Shown: positions 1 to 9,889, counted from the first letter of the stretch. The stretch: DNA of 64,000 bases from Neisseria sp. Marseille-Q5346 (GCF_946902045.1 NZ_OX336253.1:1922001-1986000); one strand, 5' to 3'. The notes: a model not told the origin generated them from the letters alone. Numbers and translations: made by a program.

Positions 1-51
1 GTGAACGCGTTGGCCGACTTTATGAAAGATTTTCAACGGCGTTACGGTTAA
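1..51 (+). CDS. C-terminal end of an unidentified gene (5' truncated)
   Basis: Frame 1 is open from the first base and stops with TAA at 49-51. It encodes about 16 residues ending DFMKDFQRRYG. A paired-DUS hairpin follows 12 bases later, as expected for the end of a real gene. The product cannot be identified from so short a fragment. Confidence 0.45.
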   Translation: MNALADFMKDFQRRYG

Positions 52-62
52 GATGAAGATAT

Positions 63-100
63 AAAAAGGCCGTCTGAAACTGGGTTTCAGACGGCCTTTT
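63..100. terminator. Paired-DUS hairpin terminator
   Basis: Inverted DUS copies with A-rich and T-rich flanks form a stem-loop between the convergent partial gene and ldcA, so it can act in both directions. Confidence 0.8.
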
Positions 101-114
101 GATTTGAACAAGCC

Positions 115-1308
115 TTATTCGGTGACTTCTTCAGTAATGCTGTCGCGGTAGATGGTGCTGTCGTAAGTTGGAACAGGAGGCGGCAGCAGGTTGTCGAGTG
201 TCAGTGCGGACGGGTTCAGCGTAGGATAGCTGCTGAAGGTTACGGAATAACCGCCGTTACCGGTATTGCGGACTTTGGCATGCGCGCCCAACGGGAAAGT
301 GGTTTTGTTGGTGATGTGGCCGAATGGGAAGCCGGTCAACACAGGAATCTTGGCGGTGCGCGAAATGTGGTTGACGACGGCGGAGAAATCGTAGCTGGAG
401 TCGTACACGTCGCGGATGGTGCCCATGCGGAAATCGCCGAAGATGATGGCGCGTTGTTTTTGTAAAACACCTGACAGATAAAGCGTGTTGAGCATGCGCT
501 CGATGCGGTAGGGTTGCTCGCTGACGTCTTCGATAAAGAGGATGCCGCCTTGAATATCAGGCATATAAGGCGTACCGGCAAGGGAGGCGAGAACGCTGAG
601 GTTGCCGCCCCACAATGTGCCTTCGACGTTGACATCGGCACGTTGGATGGTCGGAACATCAACGATGTTGACGTTGTTGGTCGTGCCGCGAATGAAAGAA
701 TCCATGGTAAAGACGCTGGGGTCTGCTTTGCCGAATTCGCTGTACACCATCGGGCCTGCAAAGCTCATCATATTGCCTTTGGCCAACAGGGCGAGTTGGA
801 CGGCGCACACGTCGCTGAAACCGAAGAATAATGTGCCGCGTTCGCGCATTCTGGCGCCGAGTGAGGCAAAGTCAATTTGCGGCAGGATGCGTGCCGCGCC
901 GTAGCCGCCGCGCAGGCCCATCAAGACTTTAGGCGTTTCGACGCGGCCGTTGGCAACGTCTTGGAAGTCGGCGGCGCGTTGGGCATCGCTGCCGGCAAAG
1001 CGTTGGTAACGGCGGCTGCCTGCTTGTTGGTTGGTCACGGTAAAGCCTGCGTTGTAGAGACGGGTCAGGCCGGTGGTCACGCGGTTGGGGTCTTCGGCGA
1101 AGCCTGACGGCGCAACAACGCGCAGGAGGTTGTCGCCGGAACGTGGCGGATGGGGTTGCTTAGGTTGCACGGTTTTGGCTTTCGCGGTGGTAGAAGTGGT
1201 TTTGGTTTGCGGCGTGGTGGTTGTGCCTGTGCCGCAGGCTTGCAACAACCCTGCGCCTGCCGCGGCAGAGCAGGTACGTAGGAAATGGCGGCGCGTGGTA
1301 GAGTTCAT
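115..1308 (-). CDS. ldcA: Muramoyltetrapeptide (LD-)carboxypeptidase, S66 family lipoprotein
   Basis: Predicted to cleave the L,D bond that releases the terminal D-Ala from murein tetrapeptides, in peptidoglycan recycling. The 397 residues start with twin arginines (TRRHFL, 5-10) and a lipobox ending at Cys25, so it looks like a Tat-type exported lipoprotein, whereas the E. coli enzyme is cytoplasmic. A Thr/Pro/Lys-rich linker covers about 26-58. The S66 triad is visible: Ser165 in GFSDVCA, Glu260 in LFIEDVS and His331 in FPFGHITN, plus the family motif LRGGYGAAR (132-140). A good Shine-Dalgarno (AAAGGA) precedes the ATG. Family assignment is secure; the periplasmic location is inferred from the signal. 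Confidence 0.9.
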   Translation of the reverse strand: MNSTTRRHFLRTCSAAAGAGLLQACGTGTTTTPQTKTTSTTAKAKTVQPKQPHPPRSGDNLLRVVAPSGFAEDPNRVTTGLTRLYNAGFTVTNQQAGSRRYQRFAGSDAQRAADFQDVANGRVETPKVLMGLRGGYGAARILPQIDFASLGARMRERGTLFFGFSDVCAVQLALLAKGNMMSFAGPMVYSEFGKADPSVFTMDSFIRGTTNNVNIVDVPTIQRADVNVEGTLWGGNLSVLASLAGTPYMPDIQGGILFIEDVSEQPYRIERMLNTLYLSGVLQKQRAIIFGDFRMGTIRDVYDSSYDFSAVVNHISRTAKIPVLTGFPFGHITNKTTFPLGAHAKVRNTGNGGYSVTFSSYPTLNPSALTLDNLLPPPVPTYDSTIYRDSITEEVTE

Positions 1309-1382
1309 TGAGGTTTTCCTTTCGTTATATGTTCAGACGACCTGAGGCGTGTCGTATCGAATTATAGAGGCCGTCTGAAAGC

Positions 1383-1781
1383 TTAAGCGATTAAGTTTTT
1401 GATTTGTTGCGGCCAATTTTCAGGCAAGGCCATACCGTGTTCGCGGAGGGGTGCAGCCCAAATCGGCGCGGGGAAGTTGGCGTCGTTTTCAAAACGGGCG
1501 ATGACGTGCCAATGCAGGTGGGGCACAACATTGCCGAGGCTGGCCAGATTGATTTTGGCCGGGCAGAAGACTTGGCGCATTGCGGCTTCAACCTGATATA
1601 CCATTTCCATGATTTCGTTGCGTTCGGCAGGGGAAAGGTCGGTCATCTCGGAAACATGGTCATTCCAAATAACGCGGCAGAATGCGGGTGCGCCGGCTTC
1701 GTTGTGGACGGCGATAACGCGCAGATTGGGCGTTTGCAGCAAAATGTCTTCGTTGTCGGCAGTGCAGATGGGGCAGGTCAT
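1383..1781 (-). CDS. HIT family protein
   Basis: A 132-residue histidine-triad protein, probably a nucleotide hydrolase or transferase acting on nucleoside phosphoramidates or dinucleoside polyphosphates. The signature is at 88-92 (His88, His90 and His92 in PHLHWHV). Cys3 and Cys6 near the start form a CPIC motif as in many HIT proteins. Its ATG overlaps the stop codon of a short degenerate membrane reading frame upstream. A single DUS lies just after its stop. The exact substrate cannot be read from the sequence. Confidence 0.88.
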   Translation of the reverse strand: MTCPICTADNEDILLQTPNLRVIAVHNEAGAPAFCRVIWNDHVSEMTDLSPAERNEIMEMVYQVEAAMRQVFCPAKINLASLGNVVPHLHWHVIARFENDANFPAPIWAAPLREHGMALPENWPQQIKNLIA

Positions 1782-2095
1782 GGGTTTTTCTTTCTCAGTC
1801 TGAATAGGAATCGGATGATTTCAATCAGGATTTTTAGAATGAGGTAAATGGCAGTCAGCGTGATGAATGCGAAAAGCCACGGTTCAGTTATAAACCACCA
1901 AAATAAATAGGCGGGCGTGATTCAGTCGGCACATTCTTCGGCACTCTTAACGTGATCACACAAGCCAAAGCTAAAAAAAAATCATTGACATCATGAAACG
2001 GCGAATAGGCGAACATTAAGTGCCATTGGCGTCACACAAACCAATGCAATGATAGCAATCCAAAAGAATGGTTTGAGATGTTTGAGTACAGTCAT
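1782..2095 (-). pseudogene. Decayed small membrane-protein reading frames between rnhA and the HIT gene
   Basis: This 0.3 kb gap holds no intact gene of normal size. An ATG at 2095, 10 bases after the rnhA stop, opens a 34-residue frame ending at 1991 with one hydrophobic segment (FFWIAIIALVCV). Further on, a second hydrophobic frame without ATG, GTG or TTG runs to a TGA that overlaps the HIT start (FWWFITEPWLFAF, then a basic tail RLRKKNP). Between them lies a run of nine A (1973-1981). The pieces look like remnants of one or two small inner-membrane proteins broken by frameshifts, but they could be genuine small ORFs. I do not recognise the family. Confidence 0.35.
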
Positions 2096-2105
2096 GGACG
2101 AAGTG

Positions 2106-2543
2106 TTATGCAAATTTTGCCGCCCCGAGGTTGGCAAGCTCGTCGGCTTTTTCGTTTTCAGGGTGTCCGGCATGGCCTTTTACCCACGTCCAGCGGACAT
2201 CGTGCTGTTGAACCAAACTATCCAGCTCTTTCCATAAATCGTCGTTTTTAACCGGTTTTTTGGCGGCGGTTTTCCAGCCGTTTTTTTTCCAACCGTGTAT
2301 CCAGCTTTCCATGCCGTTTTTGACGTATTGCGAGTCGGTGCAGATAACGACTTGGCAGCGGCGTTTTAAGGATTTCAGGCCTTCAATGACGGCGGTCAGC
2401 TCCATGCGGTTGTTGGTGGTTTCGGCTTCGCCGCCGAACAATTCTTTTTCGTGTGTGCCGTAGCGCATAAATACCCCCCAGCCGCCTGCGCCGGGGTTGC
2501 CTTTGCATGCGCCGTCTGTGTAGAGGTAAACGGGTTTATCCAT
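2106..2543 (-). CDS. rnhA: Ribonuclease HI
   Basis: Degrades the RNA strand of RNA-DNA hybrids. I chose the ATG at 2543, giving 145 residues. With this start all catalytic residues fall at the E. coli numbers: Asp10 (YTDGACKGN), Glu48 (NRMELT), Asp70 (CTDSQY), His124 (VKGH) and Asp134 (EKADELA). A possible ATG two codons earlier (2549) cannot be excluded. Full-length and apparently active. A run of eight T (2281-2288) lies within the gene and simply encodes lysine codons. Confidence 0.95.
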   Translation of the reverse strand: MDKPVYLYTDGACKGNPGAGGWGVFMRYGTHEKELFGGEAETTNNRMELTAVIEGLKSLKRRCQVVICTDSQYVKNGMESWIHGWKKNGWKTAAKKPVKNDDLWKELDSLVQQHDVRWTWVKGHAGHPENEKADELANLGAAKFA

Positions 2544-2662
2544 GGGCATGTCTTTGTCGAATAAGGCGGTATCATAACATAAGGCCGTCTGAAATATCGG
2601 CAAATACGGTTTGCACGTGTAAAATACCCTGCACTTATCACTCGTATAGAAAGCAGGCAGAT

Positions 2663-3052
2663 ATGGGATTGTTCAGCGGCCTTTTGGGCAATGCTTCGCA
2701 AAAAGACGCCGATGCGGTGGAACGCGATTTGGCGAATATCCTGATTGATGGCGAACAGGTAAAAATGGCATTCAGCCTGGTGCGCGATTTGATTGTGTTT
2801 ACCGAATATCGGCTGGTGTTGGTGGACAAACAGGGTTTGACCGGCAAGAAAGTGTCTTACCGTTCGATTCCGTATCGTTCCGTATCGCGCTTTTCGGTGG
2901 AAACCTCGGGTCATTTCGATTTGGATGCCGAGCTGAAGATTTGGGTTTCTTCCAGCGAAGTGCCGACTGAAACCTTGCAGTTTAAAAGCGACAAGAGCGT
3001 GATTGCCATTCAAAAAGCCTTGGCAGAAGCTGTGTTGAAACCGTCAAAATAG
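2663..3052 (+). CDS. PH-domain (bPH-type) protein
   Basis: A 129-residue soluble protein beginning [12 protein letters not shown]. It carries a single bacterial pleckstrin-homology-like domain: an ILIDGEQV segment followed by beta strands including [16 protein letters not shown] and [17 protein letters not shown], the usual pattern of bPH_1 proteins. Short AT-rich spacing separates it from divergent rnhA, and tehB follows after 9 bases, so the two may be co-transcribed. The molecular role of this family is unknown. Confidence 0.8.
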   Translation: MGLFSGLLGNASQKDADAVERDLANILIDGEQVKMAFSLVRDLIVFTEYRLVLVDKQGLTGKKVSYRSIPYRSVSRFSVETSGHFDLDAELKIWVSSSEVPTETLQFKSDKSVIAIQKALAEAVLKPSK

Positions 3053-3061
3053 AAAGGAAAT

Positions 3062-3934
3062 ATGATGAGCGAACAGCAAGAATTGTTTTGTTACAAACAG
3101 ATGCCGGTGTGGACGGCGGACGAGATTCCCGAAGCTTTGTTGTCCAAACACAATACCGCCGCCGGTACTTGGGGCTGCCTCAATGTCCTCCAAGGCCGTC
3201 TGAACTTCAATGAATTGGACGAAGCGGGCAATATTACGGCCACGCACGAGCTGACGCCTGAGAGCGGCGATTGGATTATCCATCCGCAAGCATGGCATTT
3301 TATCGCGCCGCAAACGCAAGACACGGAAATCCAACTGTCGTTTTACTGCGAGGCAGCAGACTATTTCAATAAGAAATACGGCATGAGCGCGACACATTCG
3401 GCCGTCCGTGCCGCCGAAGGCATCGTGCCCGTCGGCAAGGTTTTGGATATGGGCTGCGGTCAGGGCCGTAATGCGCTGTATCTGGGTTTGAAAGGTTTTG
3501 ACGTTACCGCTGTCGATAATAATCCGAACGCGGTTCAAAACGTGGAAGAGCTGGCGCGTATTGAAGAGTTGAATGTCCGCGCGTTTGAATACGACCTCAA
3601 TGCCGCCAATATTCAGGAAAACTTCGATTATATGGTGGCAACTGTGGTGTTTATGTTCCTGATGCCGCGTTACGTTCCTGACGTGATTGCCAATATGAAG
3701 GAACACACCAACCCCGGCGGCTACAACCTGATCGTTTCTGCGATGGATACGGAAGATTTCCCTTGCCCGATGCCGTTCCCGTTCAAATTCAGCGAGGACG
3801 AACTGCGCGAATACTATAAGGATTGGGAATTGGTGGAATACAAGGAAGAGCTGGGTTCGATGCACGCGAAAGACGAATTCGGCAATCCGATTCAGTTTAA
3901 ATTCGTTACCATGCTGGCGAAGAAACCGGAATAA
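3062..3934 (+). CDS. tehB: Tellurite resistance methyltransferase TehB, long form
   Basis: SAM-dependent methyltransferase implicated in tellurite and oxidative-stress resistance. The 290 residues comprise an N-terminal DUF1971/cupin-like domain (about 10-100) and a TehB methyltransferase domain with SAM motif I LDMGCGQGRNALYL. This is the long Haemophilus-type architecture rather than the roughly 200-residue E. coli form. The start ATG follows AAAGGA. A DUS lies inside the coding sequence near 3192 and is read as GRLN. The following stem-loop suggests it ends the bPH-tehB transcript. Confidence 0.9.
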   Translation: MMSEQQELFCYKQMPVWTADEIPEALLSKHNTAAGTWGCLNVLQGRLNFNELDEAGNITATHELTPESGDWIIHPQAWHFIAPQTQDTEIQLSFYCEAADYFNKKYGMSATHSAVRAAEGIVPVGKVLDMGCGQGRNALYLGLKGFDVTAVDNNPNAVQNVEELARIEELNVRAFEYDLNAANIQENFDYMVATVVFMFLMPRYVPDVIANMKEHTNPGGYNLIVSAMDTEDFPCPMPFPFKFSEDELREYYKDWELVEYKEELGSMHAKDEFGNPIQFKFVTMLAKKPE

Positions 3935-3946
3935 AGGTTTTGCCGT

Positions 3947-3983
3947 AAAAAGGCCGTCTGAATTCAGTTTTCAGATGGCCTTT
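3947..3983. terminator. DUS-based terminator (one arm mutated)
   Basis: A stem of AAAGGCCGTCTGAA with TTTCAGATGGCCTTT lies between convergent tehB and the acetyltransferase gene. One arm has G-to-T drift (GATGG for GACGG), so only one arm is a perfect DUS. Confidence 0.75.
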
Positions 3984-3990
3984 GTCGTAA

Positions 3991-4491
3991 TCAATCCACA
4001 ATCTTTTTACCCAAAATCACCACGTCTGCCAACATGGTTTCCAAATCGCAGACTTGCGGCAGCCGCCCCCATTCTTCAAAACCGAAACGGTGAAACAGGT
4101 TCAGGCTCGGATAGTTGTGGCCGAACACAAGCGCGATGACGTTGTGGATGCCTAAGGACGGCGCGCGTTCGAGCATGTGCCGCAACAGGATTTTGCCCAC
4201 GCCTGCGCCGCGCATATCGTGGCGGACATAAATGCTGACTTCCGCGCTGATGTGGTAGGCGTAGCGCGGATAGTAGTCGCTGAAACTGCCCCAGGCCAAT
4301 ACGGTGCCGTCGGCATCGTAAAGGGCGTAGATCGGGCGTTTGTCCGTGTGTGCGGCAAACCACATTTCGCGTTCGGCAACCGTGGTCGGCGACAAATCGG
4401 CCGTGGATTGGCGCGTGGCCACAGTGCTGTTGTAAATATCGACGATGGCGGGCAAGTCTTGGCGCAGGGCAGGGCGGATGGTGTATTGCAT
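3991..4491 (-). CDS. GNAT family N-acetyltransferase (phosphinothricin/methionine-sulfoximine type)
   Basis: A 166-residue acetyl-CoA-dependent acetyltransferase. IRPALRQDLPAIVDIYN at the start and the acetyl-CoA loop RGAGVGKIL with HNVIALVFGHNYPSLNLF are typical of the Pat/MddA (YncA) branch, which acetylates phosphinothricin or methionine sulfoximine and sulfone. It lies 13 bases after the isochorismatase-like gene on the same strand, with a DUS in the gap. Substrate assignment is by resemblance only. Confidence 0.8.
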   Translation of the reverse strand: MQYTIRPALRQDLPAIVDIYNSTVATRQSTADLSPTTVAEREMWFAAHTDKRPIYALYDADGTVLAWGSFSDYYPRYAYHISAEVSIYVRHDMRGAGVGKILLRHMLERAPSLGIHNVIALVFGHNYPSLNLFHRFGFEEWGRLPQVCDLETMLADVVILGKKIVD

Positions 4492-4504
4492 TTCAGACGG
4501 CCTG

Positions 4505-5041
4505 TTATTGAATCAGTTTGGAGATAGTCTTAAAGGCCGGATGTTTGGCATCGCCGAGCAGTTGGAACAAAATACTTTCGACATTGGAAACGATAATGCC
4601 TTGACGGCTCATTTGCGCCAAACCATTGTCGCGGTTGGCCGTTGTGCGCGAGGCGGTGCATTCAAAAGGCAGGAACACAGTATAACCTTGCGCTTTCAAA
4701 TCCAAGGCCGTCTGAAGCATACAGATATGCGCTTCCGCTCCAACCAAAATAACGTTTTTGATGTCGTTTTTGCGTAATATTTCCTGAATTTCGGGCAAAA
4801 ACGCCGAGAATTGGGTTTTTTCGACAACAGGCGTACCTTCGGGTAACAGCAGCGATACGGCGGATACGGTGTTGCCCAAACCTTTCGGATATTGTTCGGT
4901 TACGGCAGAGGGTACGTCCAAAGCCGTCAAACCTTGAATCAGCAGGCGGCAGCGTTCCAACATTTTGTCCGTGCCGGAAAGGGCGGGCAGCAGGCGTTCT
5001 TGAATATCGACAATCAGACAAAGCGTATTTTTGGGGTTCAT
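4505..5041 (-). CDS. Isochorismatase-family cysteine hydrolase
   Basis: A 178-residue alpha/beta hydrolase of the isochorismatase/nicotinamidase superfamily. The catalytic triad is visible: Asp12 (LIVDIQERL), Lys75 (PVVEKTQF) and Cys107 (GAEAHICML). The start at 5041 (MNPKNTL) was chosen because AAAGGA lies just upstream; an in-frame upstream extension has no support. Probably co-transcribed with the GNAT gene. The small size and YcaC-like motifs do not fix a substrate. Confidence 0.85.
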   Translation of the reverse strand: MNPKNTLCLIVDIQERLLPALSGTDKMLERCRLLIQGLTALDVPSAVTEQYPKGLGNTVSAVSLLLPEGTPVVEKTQFSAFLPEIQEILRKNDIKNVILVGAEAHICMLQTALDLKAQGYTVFLPFECTASRTTANRDNGLAQMSRQGIIVSNVESILFQLLGDAKHPAFKTISKLIQ

Positions 5042-5170
5042 GGCTTTTCCTTTCAGACGGCCTTTACAGCAAAATCGTTGAATCAGAATGCAATCATATA
5101 ACAAGCCGCTGGAAAAGTATTGCAGCTTGCCCTGTTTTAAAGCCCGAAATTCTTTTAAAATACCGCCTGA

Positions 5171-6913
<1,743 letters not shown>

Positions 6914-6933
6914 GTTTTTGAATAAAAACGATG

Positions 6934-6982
6934 AAAGGCCGTCTGAAACTTTGCAGGTTGCAAGGTTTCAGACGGCCTTTTT
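6934..6982. terminator. Paired-DUS hairpin terminator
   Basis: Inverted DUS arms extended by ACTTTGCA-type pairing lie between convergent argS and the STAS-like gene, followed by TTTTT on the plus strand. Confidence 0.85.
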
Positions 6983-7070
6983 GACGCTTTGAAAAATATT
7001 GTGATACCGTTGATTTTGAGCCTAAGCGGTTTTGAATTTGCTCAGGTAATGCGTTCAGACGGCCTTGTCT

Positions 7071-7427
7071 TTATTTCAAATTGCTTGCCAACAACCAAGC
7101 CTGTGCTTCGGTAGCATTGCTGAAATATTTGGGATGTTGGTTGGTCAAGAGGCTGGAAAGGCGCGCGCCGAGTTTGATCCAGATGTCGTCGGTAATGACG
7201 GCAACGCGGCCAAAGTCGGTTTCATGTTGGTTGAGGAATTTGATTTGTTCGACCGCCATATCGATGGTGAAGTCTTTCAGCATGGACAAGTCCAACAGGA
7301 TGTCGGGCAGATGGACTTTTTGTTTTGCGGCCAACAAGGCTTCTTCCAATTGGCGGAAATCGTCCAAAGTGAACTCGTTGTACAGCGCTACGTTTAAGCC
7401 GTAAGATTGTTCGCGGATGGAAATCAT
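7071..7427 (-). CDS. STAS/SpoIIAA-like protein
   Basis: A 118-residue cytoplasmic protein. LPDILLDLSMLKDFTID and FGRVAVITDDIWIKLGARLSS resemble the SpoIIAA-like/STAS fold found in small YdjI/SEC14-like proteins. A strong AAGGAG lies 7 bases before the ATG. It follows the EamA transporter gene by 18 bases and is probably in the same operon. Function unknown; no phospho-acceptor serine could be assigned with confidence. Confidence 0.65.
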   Translation of the reverse strand: MISIREQSYGLNVALYNEFTLDDFRQLEEALLAAKQKVHLPDILLDLSMLKDFTIDMAVEQIKFLNQHETDFGRVAVITDDIWIKLGARLSSLLTNQHPKYFSNATEAQAWLLASNLK

Positions 7428-7445
7428 GGTGTTCTCCTTGTTAAA

Positions 7446-8336
7446 TTATTGCTTCATCAGAAATTTTTTGATTGAGGCCGGAGTAAAACTGCTGAACACG
7501 CCGCCTGCAACAATGATAACCATGCCGGCGGCTTCCTGCCAAGTGATTTTATCGCCGAAAAGCAGTACGCCGGATAGGGCGGAGAAAACGACGGTCAGGT
7601 AGGAAAGCGAGGCAACGGTAAATTTCTTGCCGACCTTATAGGCGCGGGTCATGGCCAATTGTGCAATCATGGCGGAGATGCCGATGCCGGCCAGATAGGG
7701 CAGGGAAGAGACGGTCAGCGGATGCCAGCCTGTGATGGTGCTCCAGACTGCGCCCATAATCAGGCCGGTAAGCGAGAGGTAAAACACCACGCGCCAGCCC
7801 GGTTCGCCTAAAAGCGAGAGTTCGCGCACCTGTAAATACGCCCAGCCCGACATGGAGCCGCCTGCCAAGCTGACCAGCGCGGCAAATTCCTGTCCGCCTT
7901 GAAAAGATGGGTTGAGCAACAGGATAACGCCGATAAAGCCCATAACCAAAATGGCTTGGGTATAAAGCGTAATTCTTTCTTTTAAAATGAAAAATGAGAA
8001 AATAGCCAGCCAGATGGAAGACGTGTAGTTGAGCGTGACGCCTGTTGCCAGCGGCAGGTGCATGACGGAATAAAACGTGCACATCATGGCAAGCGTGCCG
8101 ATGACGCTGCGGTTGAGATGGGTTTTCCAATGCGGCGTGGAAAACGTGTTGCCTTGCGCTTTGGCTATGATGCCTAAGAACAGGGTGGAGACCAGCATGC
8201 GCCAAAAGACCAGCTCGCCGCTGGAAAAGCCGAATTGCGTTGAGGCGGCTTTGATGGAGAGGTTCATGACGGTAAAGCCGAGCGCGGCAATAACCATCCA
8301 TGCCGAGCCGAGCGGATCTTTTCTGACGGTTTCCAT
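7446..8336 (-). CDS. EamA/DMT family transporter
   Basis: A 296-residue inner-membrane protein with about ten hydrophobic segments arranged as two EamA repeats. Recognisable repeat features include FWRMLVSTLF in the first half and LPYLAGIGISAMIAQLAMTRAY followed by PLF-type C-terminal helices. Such proteins export or import small metabolites; the substrate is not predictable. No good Shine-Dalgarno precedes the ATG at 8336, so the exact start is less certain. Confidence 0.85.
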   Translation of the reverse strand: METVRKDPLGSAWMVIAALGFTVMNLSIKAASTQFGFSSGELVFWRMLVSTLFLGIIAKAQGNTFSTPHWKTHLNRSVIGTLAMMCTFYSVMHLPLATGVTLNYTSSIWLAIFSFFILKERITLYTQAILVMGFIGVILLLNPSFQGGQEFAALVSLAGGSMSGWAYLQVRELSLLGEPGWRVVFYLSLTGLIMGAVWSTITGWHPLTVSSLPYLAGIGISAMIAQLAMTRAYKVGKKFTVASLSYLTVVFSALSGVLLFGDKITWQEAAGMVIIVAGGVFSSFTPASIKKFLMKQ

Positions 8337-8390
8337 TTGATGGGTGTGTAAAGCGATTTTATTAATAAGAAAATATTATACAGGTCAATC

Positions 8391-8432
8391 AGGCCGTCTG
8401 AAAAATATCGTTGGGTTTCAGACGGCCTTTTT
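8391..8432. repeat. Paired DUS between divergent genes
   Basis: A perfect inverted DUS pair with a T tail. It lies upstream of both the EamA gene (minus) and the cupin gene (plus), so it does not terminate either in the usual sense. It may serve DNA uptake only, or limit antisense read-through. Confidence 0.75.
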
Positions 8433-8510
8433 ATTAGAAATAAGAATTATTATTGAATAATGAAGTGGTTTTTTATAGAATGAGGGTTCTGTTTTTAAGA
8501 AAGGCTTGTC

Positions 8511-8858
8511 ATGAAAGTTGCCAATATTTCTGCTGTATTGCTGTCCGCTTTGTTTTCCGTTGCTGTTTCTGCCGCGCCTTTGGGAGAGGTTTCTTCCGAA
8601 AACGGTAAGATTTTCAGCGGCGAAAATTACATGGTCGTTAAGAAAGATATGAAAAAAGGGGAACAGATTAAGCCGCACGATCATCCGGGTTTTAAAACAC
8701 TGATTTTTGCCGTTGGAAAAGGAAGTTTTGACGTGACGTTGAATCAGACTGAAAAACATACTGTCGGCGCAGGCTCGGTTTTGCGGTTTGGCGGCGATGC
8801 AGTGATTGAGGCCGTTGCAACCGAAGATGCCGATGTGGCAATTACTTTGATTAAGTAA
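8511..8858 (+). CDS. Secreted small cupin-domain protein
   Basis: A 115-residue protein with a Sec signal peptide (about 1-21, ending VAVSA|A). It contains one cupin_2 beta-barrel with the metal-binding His-x-His pair in IKPHDHPGFKT and the second motif GAGSVLRFGG. It is probably a periplasmic metal- or ligand-binding cupin. It sits alone between a DUS pair and a terminator. No enzymatic role can be assigned. Confidence 0.75.
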   Translation: MKVANISAVLLSALFSVAVSAAPLGEVSSENGKIFSGENYMVVKKDMKKGEQIKPHDHPGFKTLIFAVGKGSFDVTLNQTEKHTVGAGSVLRFGGDAVIEAVATEDADVAITLIK

Positions 8859-8872
8859 ACCGATAGATGATA

Positions 8873-8908
8873 AAAGGCCGTCTGAAAAATGATGTTTCAG
8901 ACGGCCTT
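8873..8908. terminator. Paired-DUS hairpin terminator
   Basis: Inverted DUS pair between the convergent cupin and CPBP protease genes. Confidence 0.85.
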
Positions 8909-8931
8909 GTTTATTCAGTCAGCCATTGCCA

Positions 8932-9684
8932 TTAAGCGCAAATCAAATAGATGAAGCCGGAGCCGAAGATATCTGCCAAGGCGTGAATCAGGAAAAACGG
9001 CAGCAGGTTTTTGACTTTGTATTTGTAGAAGAAGTAGTACATCAAGCCAAAAACAACGCCGATAACGGTCGCCCAAAGCATGCCTTGATAAGTATGGAAG
9101 GAGATGCGCACCAAGGTCGAATAGGCCAATGCCTGCCATTTGTATTTGTCTTTCACGCAGGTCAAAAGGCCGAGGAAGCAGAATTCCTCATAAAAGCCGT
9201 TTAAAAGGCCGTAGAGGATGGCCATCGGTGCAAGGGCAGCGAATTTATCGAAGATGGATAATGGTTTGATGTATTGGAAGATTTCAGTGGTAAAGTAATT
9301 GTAGCCGCCGCTTAATGAAGTTACCGCATCGGCAGTTAAGCCCATCAGGATAAAAATCACAGGCGTCCAAAACAATACGCCTAAATTAAAGCGAATTGGC
9401 AACTGCTTAAAGTCGAAACGGCGGATAACGAGGTAAATCAGAGCAATAGCAAGCAGCGTCAACTGCAGGCTCATGTTTTCAGAATAAGCCACGCCGGTTA
9501 CCGCAGTATCGCGCGCCTCTTCGGCAACAGCGGCTGTTTCCACTTGCGGCATCAGGCTGGCAATATAAAGTTGGGTAGAACGGTAGGCAAATTGACCGAA
9601 CAGGATAGCGGTCACAATCAGCATGTCAAACCAGCGCAGATGGCGCAAAGGCTCTTTAGGGCGGATGGCAGCGAGTATGCTCAT
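8932..9684 (-). CDS. CPBP family intramembrane metalloprotease (CAAX/Abi type)
   Basis: A 250-residue protein with six to eight membrane segments. The glutamate pair (GFYEEFCFLG), a downstream SFHTYQG histidine and the final HALADIFG motif correspond to the three CPBP active-site motifs. The arginine expected four residues after the Glu pair (EExxxR) appears to be leucine. Good AGAGGAG before the ATG. Family members process prenylated proteins, bacteriocins or signalling peptides, but the substrate here is unknown. Confidence 0.8.
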   Translation of the reverse strand: MSILAAIRPKEPLRHLRWFDMLIVTAILFGQFAYRSTQLYIASLMPQVETAAVAEEARDTAVTGVAYSENMSLQLTLLAIALIYLVIRRFDFKQLPIRFNLGVLFWTPVIFILMGLTADAVTSLSGGYNYFTTEIFQYIKPLSIFDKFAALAPMAILYGLLNGFYEEFCFLGLLTCVKDKYKWQALAYSTLVRISFHTYQGMLWATVIGVVFGLMYYFFYKYKVKNLLPFFLIHALADIFGSGFIYLICA

Positions 9685-9815
9685 ATTCTCCTCTTTGCTC
9701 TAATAAATAGCGGTGCGCAATAGTTACATAAACATACAAAAATCGTCAACAATTATCACAATAAAACATGAATTAAAAATCAGACCGTTTCAGATGGCCT
9801 GAAGTGCTTCTAAAA

Positions 9816-9857
9816 ATGCCATATTTTCCGAAGGGTTTATCTTCAAAAATATGGCAT
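9816..9857. promoter_or_regulatory. Long imperfect hairpin upstream of the DUF350 cassette
   Basis: ATGCCATATTTT at 9816-9827 pairs with AAAATATGGCAT at 9846-9857, and an inner GAAG/CTTC (9830-9833, 9841-9844) extends the stem. It lies 32 bases before the GTG start of the DUF350 gene and overlaps a CATAAT -10-like element (9855-9860). It could be an operator or a leader structure. No known motif matches. Confidence 0.45.
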
Positions 9858-9889
9858 AATCACTTTATTGCAAACCAAGGAATCTTATC

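Noticed and set aside
2281..2288. T8 run inside rnhA as a phase-variable tract
   Set aside because: It encodes lysine codons in a conserved region of an essential-type housekeeping gene, with the frame intact and all catalytic residues aligned. A chance run.
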